From Kalaharituber pfeilii (lineage: Eukaryota; Ascomycota; Pezizomycetes; Pezizales; Pezizaceae), in the NCBI GenBank assembly GCA_015179045.1, contig WHUZ01000029.1, positions 62,001 to 126,000 of the forward strand: DNA of 64,000 nt, read 5' to 3'. Positions within the stretch are counted from its first letter, which is position 1. The number at the start of each line of letters is the position of its first letter. The translations under genes were made by a program, and so were the position numbers. Shown one piece after another: positions 25,501-35,765 of this stretch. The notes under the pieces were generated by a model. It searched no databases, was not told the DNA's origin, and worked only from the letters and a program-made list of their open reading frames with translations.

Positions 25501-25860
25501 CACCTCCATCTTCTCCGCCATTATCATCGCTATTGTCACCTTCATTCTCGTCCTCATCATCGCCATCATCGCCTGTCACAACCGGTGGATTTGCTTGATC
25601 AGTAGTTGTGGGATTTAATATATCCAAGATTGATGATAGTACATCATCCAGCCCAGGAAGCCCGTTGGCGCATCTGAGGCACTAGATGGAGCATCACTAA
25701 TGGTGCCGTTTTCCTGCTGACGCTTAACCAGTTTTACCACCGGCTGTGGAACAGGTGCTAGAGGTCCTATGACAGGCGCTGCTGCTGCTTCCGACACTAC
25801 CTTGAGAGGAAGAGAGGATAGGAGCGGCAGCAGAGCGAAGACGATCCGTGCCCTCTTCAT
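22587..25860 (-). CDS. MSB2: Msb2-type signalling mucin (osmosensor/MAPK sensor), type I membrane protein
   Basis: Minus strand, exons 25860-24715 and 24649-22587, about 1069 residues if one missing base near 25661 is restored. Order: signal peptide (MKRARIVFALLPLLSSLPLK), short segment with a Lys-Arg site, acidic stretch, then a very long Ser/Thr/Pro/Glu region. This region holds seven near-identical PTSTS.AEQT units and a later 22-residue direct duplication. Next come a folded extracellular part (IRIGFDSGLNYPF through YMIDPSIPLLA), matching the Hkr1-Msb2 homology region, one membrane helix (VGIGVGVVLGAAVYGAAMFF), a basic stop (RRYRQRR) and a roughly 75-residue cytoplasmic tail ending AENSLGWN. 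In fungi Msb2 acts with Sho1 and Cdc42 upstream of MAPK pathways for filamentous growth, surface sensing and osmostress. The frame break at 25661 could instead be hidden by a 56-nt intron (see findings). Large flanking spacers suggest complex regulation. Confidence 0.88.
23921..24034 (-). repeat. Direct duplication inside the mucin region
   Basis: Two adjacent copies of a block encoding a GTSTTAEESIITDSPNAPTN-type segment are nearly identical at DNA level (for example GCATTGGGGGAATCAGTGAT occurs in both). The unit length keeps the frame. This is a recent duplication within the coding sequence. Confidence 0.85.
24962..25172 (-). repeat. 30-base tandem repeat encoding PTSTS(A/T)AEQT
   Basis: Seven consecutive 30-nt units, each coding a ten-residue PTSTSxAEQT block. 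They differ mainly at one codon (Ala or Thr) and one synonymous site. Such Ser/Thr-rich repeats are heavily O-glycosylated in signalling mucins, and their copy number commonly varies between strains. Confidence 0.9.
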
Positions 25861-28800
25861 CCTGGTGGAGTCCCTCAAGGAATCTTTGTGATACCACTGA
25901 ATTAAGTATAAGCCTAAAAGTCAATTGGAGTGAAGGGCACACGTTTTATCGTGGAGCGTAAGCCAGACTGCAAGTTACTAAATGAGCGTATCTGCTAATA
26001 TGATCGGCCATTGGTGAGATTAACACTTGAAGGCGCGAAGTTAATCAAGAGAGGATAACTTACGGTGGGCAACCCAATGTACGTTTAAAATACAAATATC
26101 TTAAATGAATGAATGTATCTGGTCTGAAGTACAACGGGCGTGTTCAAGGGAGTCCAGTTTGCGTTCCGATATGCGTTCCGATATGCGTCTGCAATATTCA
26201 GTGTTAGTTACTTGGCTTCGTCACAGGACCTCCCAATGCAGTGTAATGGAGTGAGCGATAATTGGGTGGCGAGCTTCAGTGTGATGTGAGAGGTCAGTAC
26301 CTGAACAGGTAGACGTGGACTGGAGTCCGCCTATGTCAAACGGATGAGATGATCCTATCCAACTTGGCCCTAATCTAGAAAGATCATTAAAAACACAGGC
26401 TGTAAGTGCCTTTCTTTGTCGGAAAGTTCACAAAGGGAACTGATGGTCCTAAGCGAGTAGCATAGGCCTAGAAGATCAAAAGGGCGGGTGACAAACTTGA
26501 ATACTTTGCACACTGCCCTGGATCTTTGTAAACCTGAAACGGACTTATGCCTTCGGTTCGTAAAGAATGAAGGAATTTGATGTGAGTAAAGGCTCAATCC
26601 ACTGCGTCTCCAACGAAAATCAACAAAGAAATAAGAAAGAGTGTGAGTGCAAAGAAGCACGGTGAATGAGCGTGAGCGGTAGAGTAAAGCAGGGCGCCAA
26701 AGGAGTGTAGGATGGTAATAATGGCGGAGTACAATGGCGGTAATAACTTCCGAGTACTCGCACACAGGAAAAGATGCGACACCAAAGCTCGCAACGTGGG
26801 ACCCGCAAGGTGAGATGAGCAAAAGGCTGGCAGAAACAGGGGTAACCTGATACCCCCTTGGGTGAAGGGTAATAAATGGGGGAAATTGCTTCGCCGCACA
26901 TCACTTCTGGGCCGCATGGGCGCCCAAGACTTTCGATTGCCACAAGCCCCAAAGCCAGACTACCACGACAGCCTCCCATCACAGCTGCTGGCACCACCAA
27001 TACTGCTAGGGGACCCTCCGCATCCCCTCCACTTGCTAGCGAGCCGCGAGGGATCATTCCACGCCGCTCCAGGCCTGCAGCTACTGTACCGCTCTTTCTC
27101 TCAGCCGGAGCCTCTTCGCAGCCTGCCCAGTGGATATTGGTCCCTTTTCGGTATGGGGTGGGCAGGGTGCGCCCATGTTGTGTGTTGGGAACCCGGCAAC
27201 CAGCCAGAAAAAGGAAATGAGAGCAGCAATTAACTGAGCACATATTGATTAAGGGGGGTTATTTTCGGGAGCGACGGGCGTCACCATCTGCATCTGTCAA
27301 ATTGCCTTAGAGAGATAGTTAGCATAGCAAAAGAGATGGGTGCATGGTGGGATGTGCAGAAGCGTCCGTTCCTAGCCTTCCCACGCAGAAAAAACTTGGA
27401 CCCTTCCGCAGATCAAGCTTTGCATAGACAACGGCTTTGTGATTCTTGAATGACAGATGACAGATGGATTGATACTTGCGGCCCTCAGCAAGTCTATTGT
27501 TGCCGATGGCGTGGATGTCAAAGTTTCAAAGTTTTCAAAGTTTCCCATGGCCCCGTTCACGGCTGAGTGTATGTAATACGGTATTGGCCTTCCCTTCACG
27601 CATTCCCAGTGTATCTGCCAAGACCATTGGCAAGGGATACCTTGGCACTTGTGTGAGGGGTAGTGCAGGCTAAGTCGCGAGGTGCTGCAGGTGTGTGTCT
27701 GCAATCTTCACCTAACGAGACCCCATGCTAACTAAAAGCACTTGAAGTGAAAGTTTCAGGGCATCGGTTTTTCCACAGGGGAGGGGTAGCATAGGCGAGT
27801 CTTTAACCGTGCCTGAAGCTCAAGAGCAGAGATAGGGTTTGGCGTTTGGGGAAATGCGTCGCCGACCCGACCCTTTGCTTACGAGAACATTTCGGCTGAT
27901 CAACTTCAACTACCGTAGCAAACTGAATGTGATAGGCGGACGGTGATGGCCTCCCCTAGAAACTATGTGGGTATCGACATCGCGTTGGGTGCGCTGAACT
28001 CCAGCAATACTGCTAATACATATAGTCTACATACGGTATGTAGGTGCGCAGTCACGGCAAGTGCTTGGAATGGTCCGGCTTCAAGGTGTGAAGGGCTTTT
28101 ATCGGCGATGGCCTCCACGACTGGAGGACGTTCACACTCTTATTCCTCATTGCCAAACCTTCTACTTAGATAATGTAGCCTCGTGTGCAGAGGGCATAGC
28201 GGTGATTGCGTAAGCGCGCTGTAAATTTAGCGTTCATTTCCCACAGTTTAGTCCCAATGCGGCTGTTGTGTGAGCACGCACCAAGCACCCTATCATGCAT
28301 GTCAGAACTGGTGCAGAACTAATCAAAACTAGACTAAGTGATGTACGCACCAATAGGTGCGTAACCGACGATGTATCATATCGCCCTATGATACTAAATT
28401 TTACCCTATTTGAGCGTTGCCCTGCACCTATTATATCAATAAATATGCATATTGACATCTTTTACTTGATTTATTTTTAGCTTTATTTTGGACAAGCCCG
28501 AGTGAAAATATTTCTCAAAGATCAACTGAAACACAATGCATAAGTATCGTTCATACATAATTATGTACCTTTGAACTAGTTCGTGTCTGGTTACGAGGCT
28601 ACCCTTGGACGGCATAAGTAGACCGTATGTCTAGAGCTACATCAAGGATCGTCCCAATTTGGTGATGGAAGTTACAAGTATACATGTACGACTACAATCG
28701 ACTCGAGCGCCCAACAGCATAGCAACGAAGTGTGGGTATGAAACACATAGCAATAAATGTTCTCGTGCCTTGGCAAATGCAGCTAGACATAGATACGTAT

Positions 28801-30254
28801 ATCAGTCTCTATTGGGAGGCCTCGGACCGTAGAGAGAGTGGAGTTCCATATTACAGATTTTGCTATACATAGGAATGTTTACTACCGAGGACGTTACAAA
28901 ATGTATGAAAGTCAAGGGACTACAAGTCTAACCGTGTTCCTTAAACCAGAAGCCGTGAATTCGACAGCGTTCCTGACGTTCCGTACGAGTCCATACAAAT
29001 CCATACAAACTGCGAAGCGCACTAACCATGAAATTATGATACATACTTTGAGTACAGCCGACTTATATTGTACCTTCGTTTCGAACTTCGAAGAAGCTCG
29101 TTCTGGAATCAAAGAAGCATACTAAGGGTTTATGTGCACTCACAATCCCTGCGAATGCAACCCTAAACTGGCCTAGGGCTCCACTATGCTCTTCTACATG
29201 CTTCTGTCATGATGTTAGCCATAAACCAATGGAACAAAAGTGGACAAGTTTTAGCCATGGTTTGAGGTTCCCAACCTGAAACTGCGGATGAAACCGAGAT
29301 GTGGTGCTACAGTTGAATGAATGCATGCTGGTCTGAACAACCCTGAAGTCTTCTCCAGATTGCAATGCACTGAGTGTAATCAGATTCATCCTTTAGTTCG
29401 TAATCCTGGTACGAATTTTTTTTGCTGAACTCACTTGAAGTCTTGATAACTCGCCGCGAACCGAGACAACCTAAATCTCTATCCTAATACCTCAATTGTG
29501 ATTGGCCAAGTGCTTGATAAGTAGAAGGTAAGTTTTCAGGTCTGCATATAGTTGAAGACATTTTAGTTCTGCGGTATATAAGTATCTCATGACTAGAAAC
29601 AACACCCTACCGGAATAAAAACAATGTGCATGTTTTAGTCTGGTTGCACATGCCAAGATCCTCTATGTGACATGAAGTCAACTGTGAATCCAGTTGGTGA
29701 ATAGAGACACTCATTTCGAGGATATGTTTTATCATGTGAGCAAGATTTTCTCCTGAAAACAGCCAGCAGAAATGTAACCTTGCAAGAGATAGGCTGGTTA
29801 GCACTCTATGGGGGCACTTGTTCAATCAATTGTGTTTAAACAGGCTAGATAGGTGCATAAGCATCTATGGCAACGCCCCCTGTGGCCTCCCACCCGCTTC
29901 TTGTGTTTCTCCGAATTTCGGGAACCAGAGTTGTTGTGCAGGATGGAAGTGGTGTGATCAGAGGCATACATATGGTATCACGTGCACATTTTGAAGTGGA
30001 GACATAGGACAAGTCCACCGAAACATGGATCCATGACGAGGTTGTCTTTTGGTCGTATCAATGGGAGCATTGTGTGGTTTGTGCGAAGTACAAGGTACAT
30101 GTACTTGGGCACTGGGACGATCTCACTTGTGGGATCTTCACGGTGATACTCTATTGGCAAGCACTTAGTCTTGGACATCACGTCTAAACAGCCGAGATGT
30201 TTATGCACTTGTTACGAGGTTACCTACTACTTATATACGACAGTTAGAAAGAGT
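25861..30254. other. Long upstream region of the mucin gene and gene-poor spacer
   Basis: No gene is supported over about 4.4 kb. The part to about 26.6 kb may be mucin promoter and 5' leader. A more GC-balanced island at 26880-27220 has overlapping open frames on both strands (longest 207 codons, 26620-27243, minus) with no family pattern. The remainder is AT-rich with small palindromes. One copy of the dispersed TCTGGTTACGAGGCTA motif lies near 28588. Confidence 0.4.
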
Positions 30255-31156
30255 ACTTGGGTATGGCATGTTTAAGTGGAATGTGCCGACTTAGTGCATA
30301 AATTTGCTAGAATACCAACCTTCTTCAAGAGCCTAAAATTTCTCTCGTCAGGGTTCTTCAGTACCGTCGTCATTACTAGCAAAGTTATAATCCACCGGCG
30401 CTCTGTATCTATGGTTGGGGACATCTGTACGCGGAGTAAATTTCGCATCAACTTCAACACTCAAATCACAACTAAATTAAATAGATAAAATTAGTTTTGT
30501 GCTATACAATGATAATTTAATGAATGGAAAATAATTCTATAGAGCAATATCCATTTAGTACGAAAGTCAAAGATGAGAAATTTTATATGGGAATCGGTCA
30601 GATTGTCCACCTTCAGTAGCTACTAAATATGGTATAGTATATAGAGGTCTAACCAAAAGGGGGAACAGCTAACCTAAAATAGAATAGTATATATACATCC
30701 CCTCTTTACCACTTCATTTTTATCCAGTACTTGTCTATGACCTTTATACATATGTGAACGAAACTCCTTAGTACTATAAGTCAATCCTTCACTATATGCA
30801 TCATAATTAATTCTTTAATTCAAGCGACAGGGTAGCTGAACAGGTTGAAGTGACTGATATGTGCGACCGATGCAACAGGTATCAAGTATGTACGTATACG
30901 GGAGCAGCAAACAACCAGCGGTAGATTAGTACTGTAGGGCAGGGAGTGCCAGTGGAAGAAAATCGCTGTGACAGCATGACAGAGGGGGCAGAACAGAGCA
31001 TGTAACTACTACATAACTAGTGCTTAGTCATCAAACCAAATGTCCGCCCCCAACCATTGCCAGGGTATCACCAGTGCTCTTAACCTAGTCAGTACGCTTT
31101 CTAAACCTCATCCACTCTAAATCGGCGCTTTCCACTTAAACATGCCATACCCAAGT
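30255..31156. mobile_element. About 900-bp element bounded by 34-base inverted repeats
   Basis: The left end reads ACTTGGGTATGGCATGTTTA followed by AGTGGAA. The reverse complement of 31123-31156 gives the same 27 bases, and seven of the next eight or so positions also agree (CCGA shared). No target duplication was evident, and no transposase frame is present between the ends. It could be a non-autonomous DNA transposon or simply two inverted copies of a repeat; I favour the first weakly. Confidence 0.45.
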
Positions 31157-31204
31157 GCCTCGAGTAGTAAAAGAGGATAATGAGGGAAAGAAAAAATATA
31201 TATA

Positions 31205-31751
31205 CAGTTACACCTTGCTATACCGGGCAACCAAAATCCAACACTTTCTGTCCGGTTTAACCTAGCGTCCAGTATAACAAATTTTGCAGGGGTGCCTTCC
31301 AGGGGGTTAAAGAACTTAGTAAGCCAATTTGAGAGATACAATATGCCTGAAGACTGGTATGCAGTAAAATATGTAGGTATTCGGCTAGTAAAATCTAATA
31401 CACTATGTCCGAATACATATTTTACTAGCTAGTATTCCAGCGGGGTATTCTCTTCTCAATCTCCCAAGATATTATAGAACTTTGAACATTGAATTCAAGA
31501 TATTGGGAATACTTCAATAATACCACTATAACACAGAAGGCACAAAAGAAGTTTTATGGTTGAGGCCTTCTAGTTAGTTTGTATGTAATTTGAATTTTAA
31601 AGTATAGTTTCGTTGCCCAGTCCAATTTAACTAGGTGTCTGGTACGGAGTATAGCTAATTTTTTTGTGTGTAAATTGCAAAAACCATCAAGGGTCGTCTG
31701 GTATAGCAAGGTTTCCGGTTTAACGAGGTCCAGTACAGCTAGGTAAAACTG
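31205..31751 (+). mobile_element. Pogo/Tc1-like non-autonomous element, copy A
   Basis: Flanked by TA on each side (31203-31204, 31752-31753). Left end CAGTTACACCTTGCTATACC; reverse complement of the right end CAGTTTTACCTAGCTGTACT. The TA duplication and CAGT..ACC..GCTATACC ends are typical of the pogo/Tc1-mariner group. There is no transposase frame. It carries a nested 73-base TA-flanked insertion (31360-31432). Copy B (32239-33046) matches it in opposite orientation over most of the length. Confidence 0.75.
31360..31432. mobile_element. Short palindromic MITE nested in copy A
   Basis: Ends TGCAGTAAAATATG.. and ..CATATTTTACTAGCTAG, with TA before (31358-31359) and TA after (31433-31434). 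Copy B has the uninterrupted sequence (CTGGTATCCCAGC on the reverse strand) at the same place, proving an insertion with TA duplication. The core half GTCCGAATACATATTTTACT is shared with copies at 32899-32986 and 37418-37454. Confidence 0.8.
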
Positions 31752-31753
31752 TA

Positions 31754-32238
31754 GTTTTAGAGGTTTTTTTTTTTTTTTTTTTTTCTCTTCAAACCAGGGC
31801 GCTCATATAGCATCTGCAGCGCAACGCCATTTTGGATGTTTCTCATTTATTCAACATGCCTCCTATAGCCATGACCTGGCGGTGATAGACATCGTCTAGT
31901 ACTTACCCTACTAGCGGTACCCCCCTCCCCACCGTGAGGCACGGTGTAGCGAGCGGTGAGGTGGGCCCCCCATCATAGACAGAGATACTTGAGAGAGGAC
32001 CCCACTCGCTTCGCTCGAGGGTCGAGGGGGGGTGTGGCGTAGGGGGTGTCTAGCGTAATGGGGAGTGTTAGCGTGGTGGTGGTAGGTTTACCATCCCAGT
32101 AAAAGCTTGGATACGCTGTGTCATACTACTGTCGATCATGGATCCTTTCCCTATCATAATCCATTCAAGCTGTAGGCAAGGGACCAACATTCATTCACTT
32201 CCAGGAACCAAGAGAGGCAACAAAATCCATATCCATAA
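31754..32238. other. Spacer between the two inverted elements, with a T run and a GC-rich hairpin block
   Basis: Begins near a T run (31766-31784). At about 31920-32040 a GC-rich block holds short perfect hairpins such as CACCGTGAGGCACGGTG and CTCGCTTCGCTCGAG. No coding signal. It may be a fragment of yet another repeat. Confidence 0.4.
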
Positions 32239-32538
32239 CTTGCTATACCGGATACCTAGTTAAACTGGACTGGACAACAAAACTATAGACTTTTAAATTC
32301 AAATTACATACAAACTAACTAGCTGAACTGGATGAAGGCCTCAACCATAAAACTTCTTTTCTGCCTTCTGTGTGTTATAGTGGTATTATTGAAGTATTCC
32401 CAATATCTTGAATGCAATGTTCAAAGTTCTGTAATATCTTGGGAGAATAAGAAGAGAATACTCCGCTGGGATACCAGTCTCCAGGAATATCGTATCTCTC
32501 AATTGGCTTACTAAGTCCTTTAACCCCCTGGCAGGCAC

Positions 32539-32875
32539 TGTGGGAGGGTAGTCTCATGCCAGTGGACGAGGGAAGTTCAACGAAGGGGAATAAGAACAAC
32601 GAAAAGGTAAAAGGACTAAAGAACGGGACGTAAGACAAAGGCCGGTTTACTATAACTTAAGAGGACGACGAAACAACTGTAAGACTGAACAGAATAACAA
32701 CTTAGTTATACTGTGACCATCCACGACGATGATGATGATCAAAGGAAGCCCCCTCCTCTCCCCCAAGAAATACCCGTAACCTTGTGGTACCCCCTTCCTT
32801 CTTTGGTAGTCTCCTCCCCCCAGGTCGTCACCCACCGTTGCATCTCAGGTGCCAAGATTCCCACAGCACCTCTGC
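32539..32875. mobile_element. Solo-LTR-like insertion inside copy B
   Basis: 337 bases with TG..CA termini and short inverted ends (TGTGGGA / TCCCACA), flanked on both sides by GCAC (32535-32538 and 32876-32879). Copy A has a single uninterrupted GCAC-equivalent at the matching place, so the unit inserted with a four-base duplication. Size, TG..CA ends and short duplication fit a solo LTR of a retrotransposon. No internal domain or primer-binding site is present. Confidence 0.7.
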
Positions 32876-32898
32876 AAAATTTGTTATACTAGACGCTA

Positions 32899-32986
32899 CT
32901 AGCCAGTAAAATATGTATTCGGACAGAGGTACTAATGCACATTATGCGCTATGTCCGAATACATACATATGTATTTTACTAGCTAG
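32899..32986. mobile_element. Short palindromic MITE nested in copy B
   Basis: Ends CTAGCCAGTAAAATATGTAT and, reverse-complemented, CTAGCTAGTAAAATACATAT, flanked by TA (32897-32898, 32987-32988). Copy A keeps the empty site (CCTAGCGTCC). At 88 bases, nearly the whole unit folds back on itself. Confidence 0.8.
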
Positions 32987-33178
32987 TAGGTTAAACTGGA
33001 CAGAAAGTGTTGGATTTTGGTCATCTGGTGTAGCAAGGTGTCACTGTACTTACTCCGAGAGTGACATTTCCTTTTCTGCCTCTCACTGCCTTCGAGAGTA
33101 CATTTTTCGACGCCAGCTTGGCTCGGTCTTGGAGCACATTTTCTTAGTCAAATTAACATTTCCTCAAAGATGTTACTA

Positions 33179-33794
33179 CAGGTGACCCTGGCTATAATGA
33201 AACTCTTACTAGTGAAATCCTGGCTATAGTGAAGGAACGGGCGATATCGTTTGCGCACGCAGGTCAAAACACCCTGGCTATAGTGAAAAGAAGCGCTGTA
33301 GTGAAAGTGGAGAACTTATCAGGACTAATTATTTCAGCTACAGGTAAAGTCTACTTGCTATAGTGAAATACCGGGGGTGGCCTCAGTACTGCCTTAATGT
33401 AATAAGCTTAGCAGAGTGGTCAAGATATCTCAAGACAAAAAAGAGGAAAAAAACTTCTAGTGTATCTGACTGCTTCAATATCATAAACATTGAAGATAAT
33501 GCTTACCATCGGGATAGGAAATAATTTGCATAAGTCTTCTGAAGTCATTTCTCTTGGGCGCTGTCCCATTTCCTGGTGAGCATGACATATCTTCTAATCC
33601 TCTAGAACTGGGCATCCAAAGCGGCGTTGAGGAGACATGATATTGGCGGTTTGGTAAGGAACTGAATATCATACACTGAAAATTTCCGCATCACCCCCTT
33701 GCCTACCTTGGGGCCAGCACGTGACCCCTCGCTATAGTGAAAACTGGCCATAGTGAAGAAAGCTGGTCAGATTCTTAGCCGCCAGGGTGACCTG
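33179..33794. mobile_element. Pogo/Tigger-like non-autonomous element with subterminal CTATAGTGAA repeats
   Basis: Left end CAGGTGACCCTGGCTATAAT after TA (33177-33178). Reverse complement of the right end CAGGTCACCCTGGCGGCTAA, followed by TA (33795-33796). Inside, the word GGCTATAGTGAA or a one-base variant occurs about six times, clustered near both ends (33187-33370 and 33728-33760). Such repeats are typical transposase-binding sites. No transposase frame is seen. It lies only about 130 bases beyond copy B. Confidence 0.72.
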
Positions 33795-33796
33795 TA

Positions 33797-35318
33797 CTCG
33801 TCTACATGTCCCCTAGTGAATAAGAATATAATACAGAGTACGACTGGTCATTTGTGCAGATACTCCATGCTCGAAAGATCTAACAGGGACTTGACCATAT
33901 CTATTGCAATCATTGCGGTTGTTTTTACCAACATACCCAGGGGGATCTCAACCAACTTTGCCATATGATATTAGCGGAAAGGCATCAGCGAGCAGTGTGG
34001 CGACCTAAGGTGAGAGCCTATCCAAAGGTTGAGTTAGCCTACAGCGGAGCGTGGATTGAGTTTGGAGTATTTGCTAATACAATAGGGTTATAGTGCCCGA
34101 GGCGCACCTGAGAGGTCTGCCTGAGCAGTACGAGCAGTGCGTGTCTGTTGGCAGACTGAGGAATGATGATTATTAGCGTAGTGGGCAGCCATAAAATCTT
34201 TGTTTGGCGAAGTATCTCATTATTCTCGATGGTACAGGCATCGTTCTGCAGATCCTCCATAATGAGTTGCTGAACTATGTTCCTCCCAAGGTTGAGCACT
34301 CTCAAATTGGACATGCAAGCCAGCATGGTGGGGTGGAGCTATGCATTCGTCCCTTGTTTCTTCGTAGTAAGCAACTACGTAGCGTGGCGCCCGTTTTGGA
34401 CGAAAGACGGAGCTTCGCCAACGACCAACCTTCCGGATGTAGTTTCTCAAGGCATATGAAGATGTTGCAACCAGACTATAAGATCTAGGTTCCGGCAAAA
34501 CGGCATGTTCTATCAAACCCTGCCTCCGAAAATCACTTTCAAAACTCGAATGCATTTTCGCCATTCCATGCAAGATGCCCGTAAGAGGTTACATGTCTTG
34601 AGGGTGGGGCATGGAAATGACTTCTATGGAATACTATTTATAGGAGCAGGGTTGACAGAGGCAGGAAGTTCAGTGAGCGGATGTGGCAGATGCAATGATT
34701 TTGCGAACGTGTAGGTCCTTAATTCCTTAAAATACCAACTTCGAACAAAGATATTCATAGTAACTGACGTCCCGTCAATGGACTGTAAAATTGGGGATCT
34801 GGCTAGGAGGTTCATTACCTTTTGATGTTTATGAAAGTAGAGTAAGTTATTGATCTTTGCTAATCATCACCCTTCTATACGTGTCTTCAGGGAATGCAAC
34901 TTCCGTCAAGGATACCGTTCTTAACGGTGATTAAGGCACTCATCAGACGAAATCTGGTTACGAGACTAAGGCACTCAGTCTTATCTAACCGTTCCCTATT
35001 ACGCACTTCAATACCCAATTGAGGAATTTAGCAAATTCTAGGGATGTCAACGGGGAAGAGTTAGGGCTGGCTGCGCCACAGCTATTAGCGTTCGTTTCCC
35101 TAGCAACGATGACAGATCCCCGGGCGATTGAGGGCTGCGGCTCTCAATATACCTACCACTTTTCACACTGCCCTATCTTCTTCAATTGGGCCCCACACAT
35201 CATTAGTGAACAGGAGGGGATCAATTCTGCGTATCAAAATCTCACAGATTTCAATAGTCCGGGAAGGTCCTAAGTCCTTGGAACACTGTTAGGGATGAGT
35301 GAATGAGACCCATCAATT
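33797..35318. other. Spacer with possible decayed coding fragments
   Basis: Several 60-118-codon frames on both strands (for example 34220-34573, minus) look more protein-like than the surroundings but match no family I know and have no clear splice links. They may be transposase debris. A dispersed TCTGGTTACGAGACTA motif lies at 34953-34968. Confidence 0.3.
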
Positions 35319-35765
35319 TTGATAGTTGTGCCAGCAACAACTATCATAGCAAAAATGTTGTTTGACTATCTTGATTGCCAAGCAGCGTTACAAGTGTCCC
35401 TTGCGCTGCCTGACCCCTCGTTGCTAAAATCTCATGAATTTTTGTTGGGGGAACAAGCCATTCCGACAAGAACATCCCTGGAGTCACCCTGGGATTTGCT
35501 AAATCCACCTAATACCAAATTTCTACAATTTATAAACTTTGTTGCTCTGCACCTTGTATCGGCAAAGTACGCTGGAACTTTGGTTACGAATGTATTTGCA
35601 ATACTGGCAAAGTTTGCCACACACCTAACGGTTTTATTCACGTCAAATGAGGATGTGTTGGGGAAGAATGATGTGCATAGTACGGATCTTGAGTCCAGCT
35701 ACCAAAGCCTGATGAGTAGCCTAGGCCTAGATGTGAAGTCTCTTAAAAACGACAGCATCTACTAG
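35319..35765 (+). CDS. Unrecognised 148-residue open frame
   Basis: Single-exon frame from ATG to TAG with balanced amino-acid use: a hydrophobic middle (FVALHLVSAKYAGTLVTNVF, then AILAKFATHLTVLF) that could be one or two membrane segments, and an acidic, Ser-rich end. I recognise no family. It stands alone in AT-rich repeat-laden DNA, so it may be an orphan gene, part of a decayed gene, or chance. The upstream in-frame context and promoter were not resolved. Confidence 0.3.
   Translation: MIVVPATTIIAKMLFDYLDCQAALQVSLALPDPSLLKSHEFLLGEQAIPTRTSLESPWDLLNPPNTKFLQFINFVALHLVSAKYAGTLVTNVFAILAKFATHLTVLFTSNEDVLGKNDVHSTDLESSYQSLMSSLGLDVKSLKNDSIY

Larger units (their letters stand above)
32239..33046 (-). 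mobile_element. Pogo/Tc1-like non-autonomous element, copy B (inverted)
   Basis: Reverse-oriented relative of copy A. Its right end (reverse complement CAGTGACACCTTGCTACACC, then AAAATCCAACACTTTCTGTC further in) matches the left end of copy A and is followed by TA at 33047-33048. The other end near 32239 starts at CTTGCTATACCGG and seems to lack the outermost bases. It contains two insertions absent from copy A: an LTR-like unit (32539-32875) and a MITE (32899-32986). Confidence 0.72.

Noticed and set aside
26620..27243. 207-codon minus-strand frame in the GC-balanced island upstream of the mucin
   Set aside because: Overlapped by other long frames on both strands, no family pattern and odd composition; more likely promoter or leader DNA.
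34039..34573. Frames at 34.0-34.6 kb considered as a Harbinger transposase or leucine-rich repeat gene
   Set aside because: No catalytic or repeat motif could be read with confidence; left as possible debris only.
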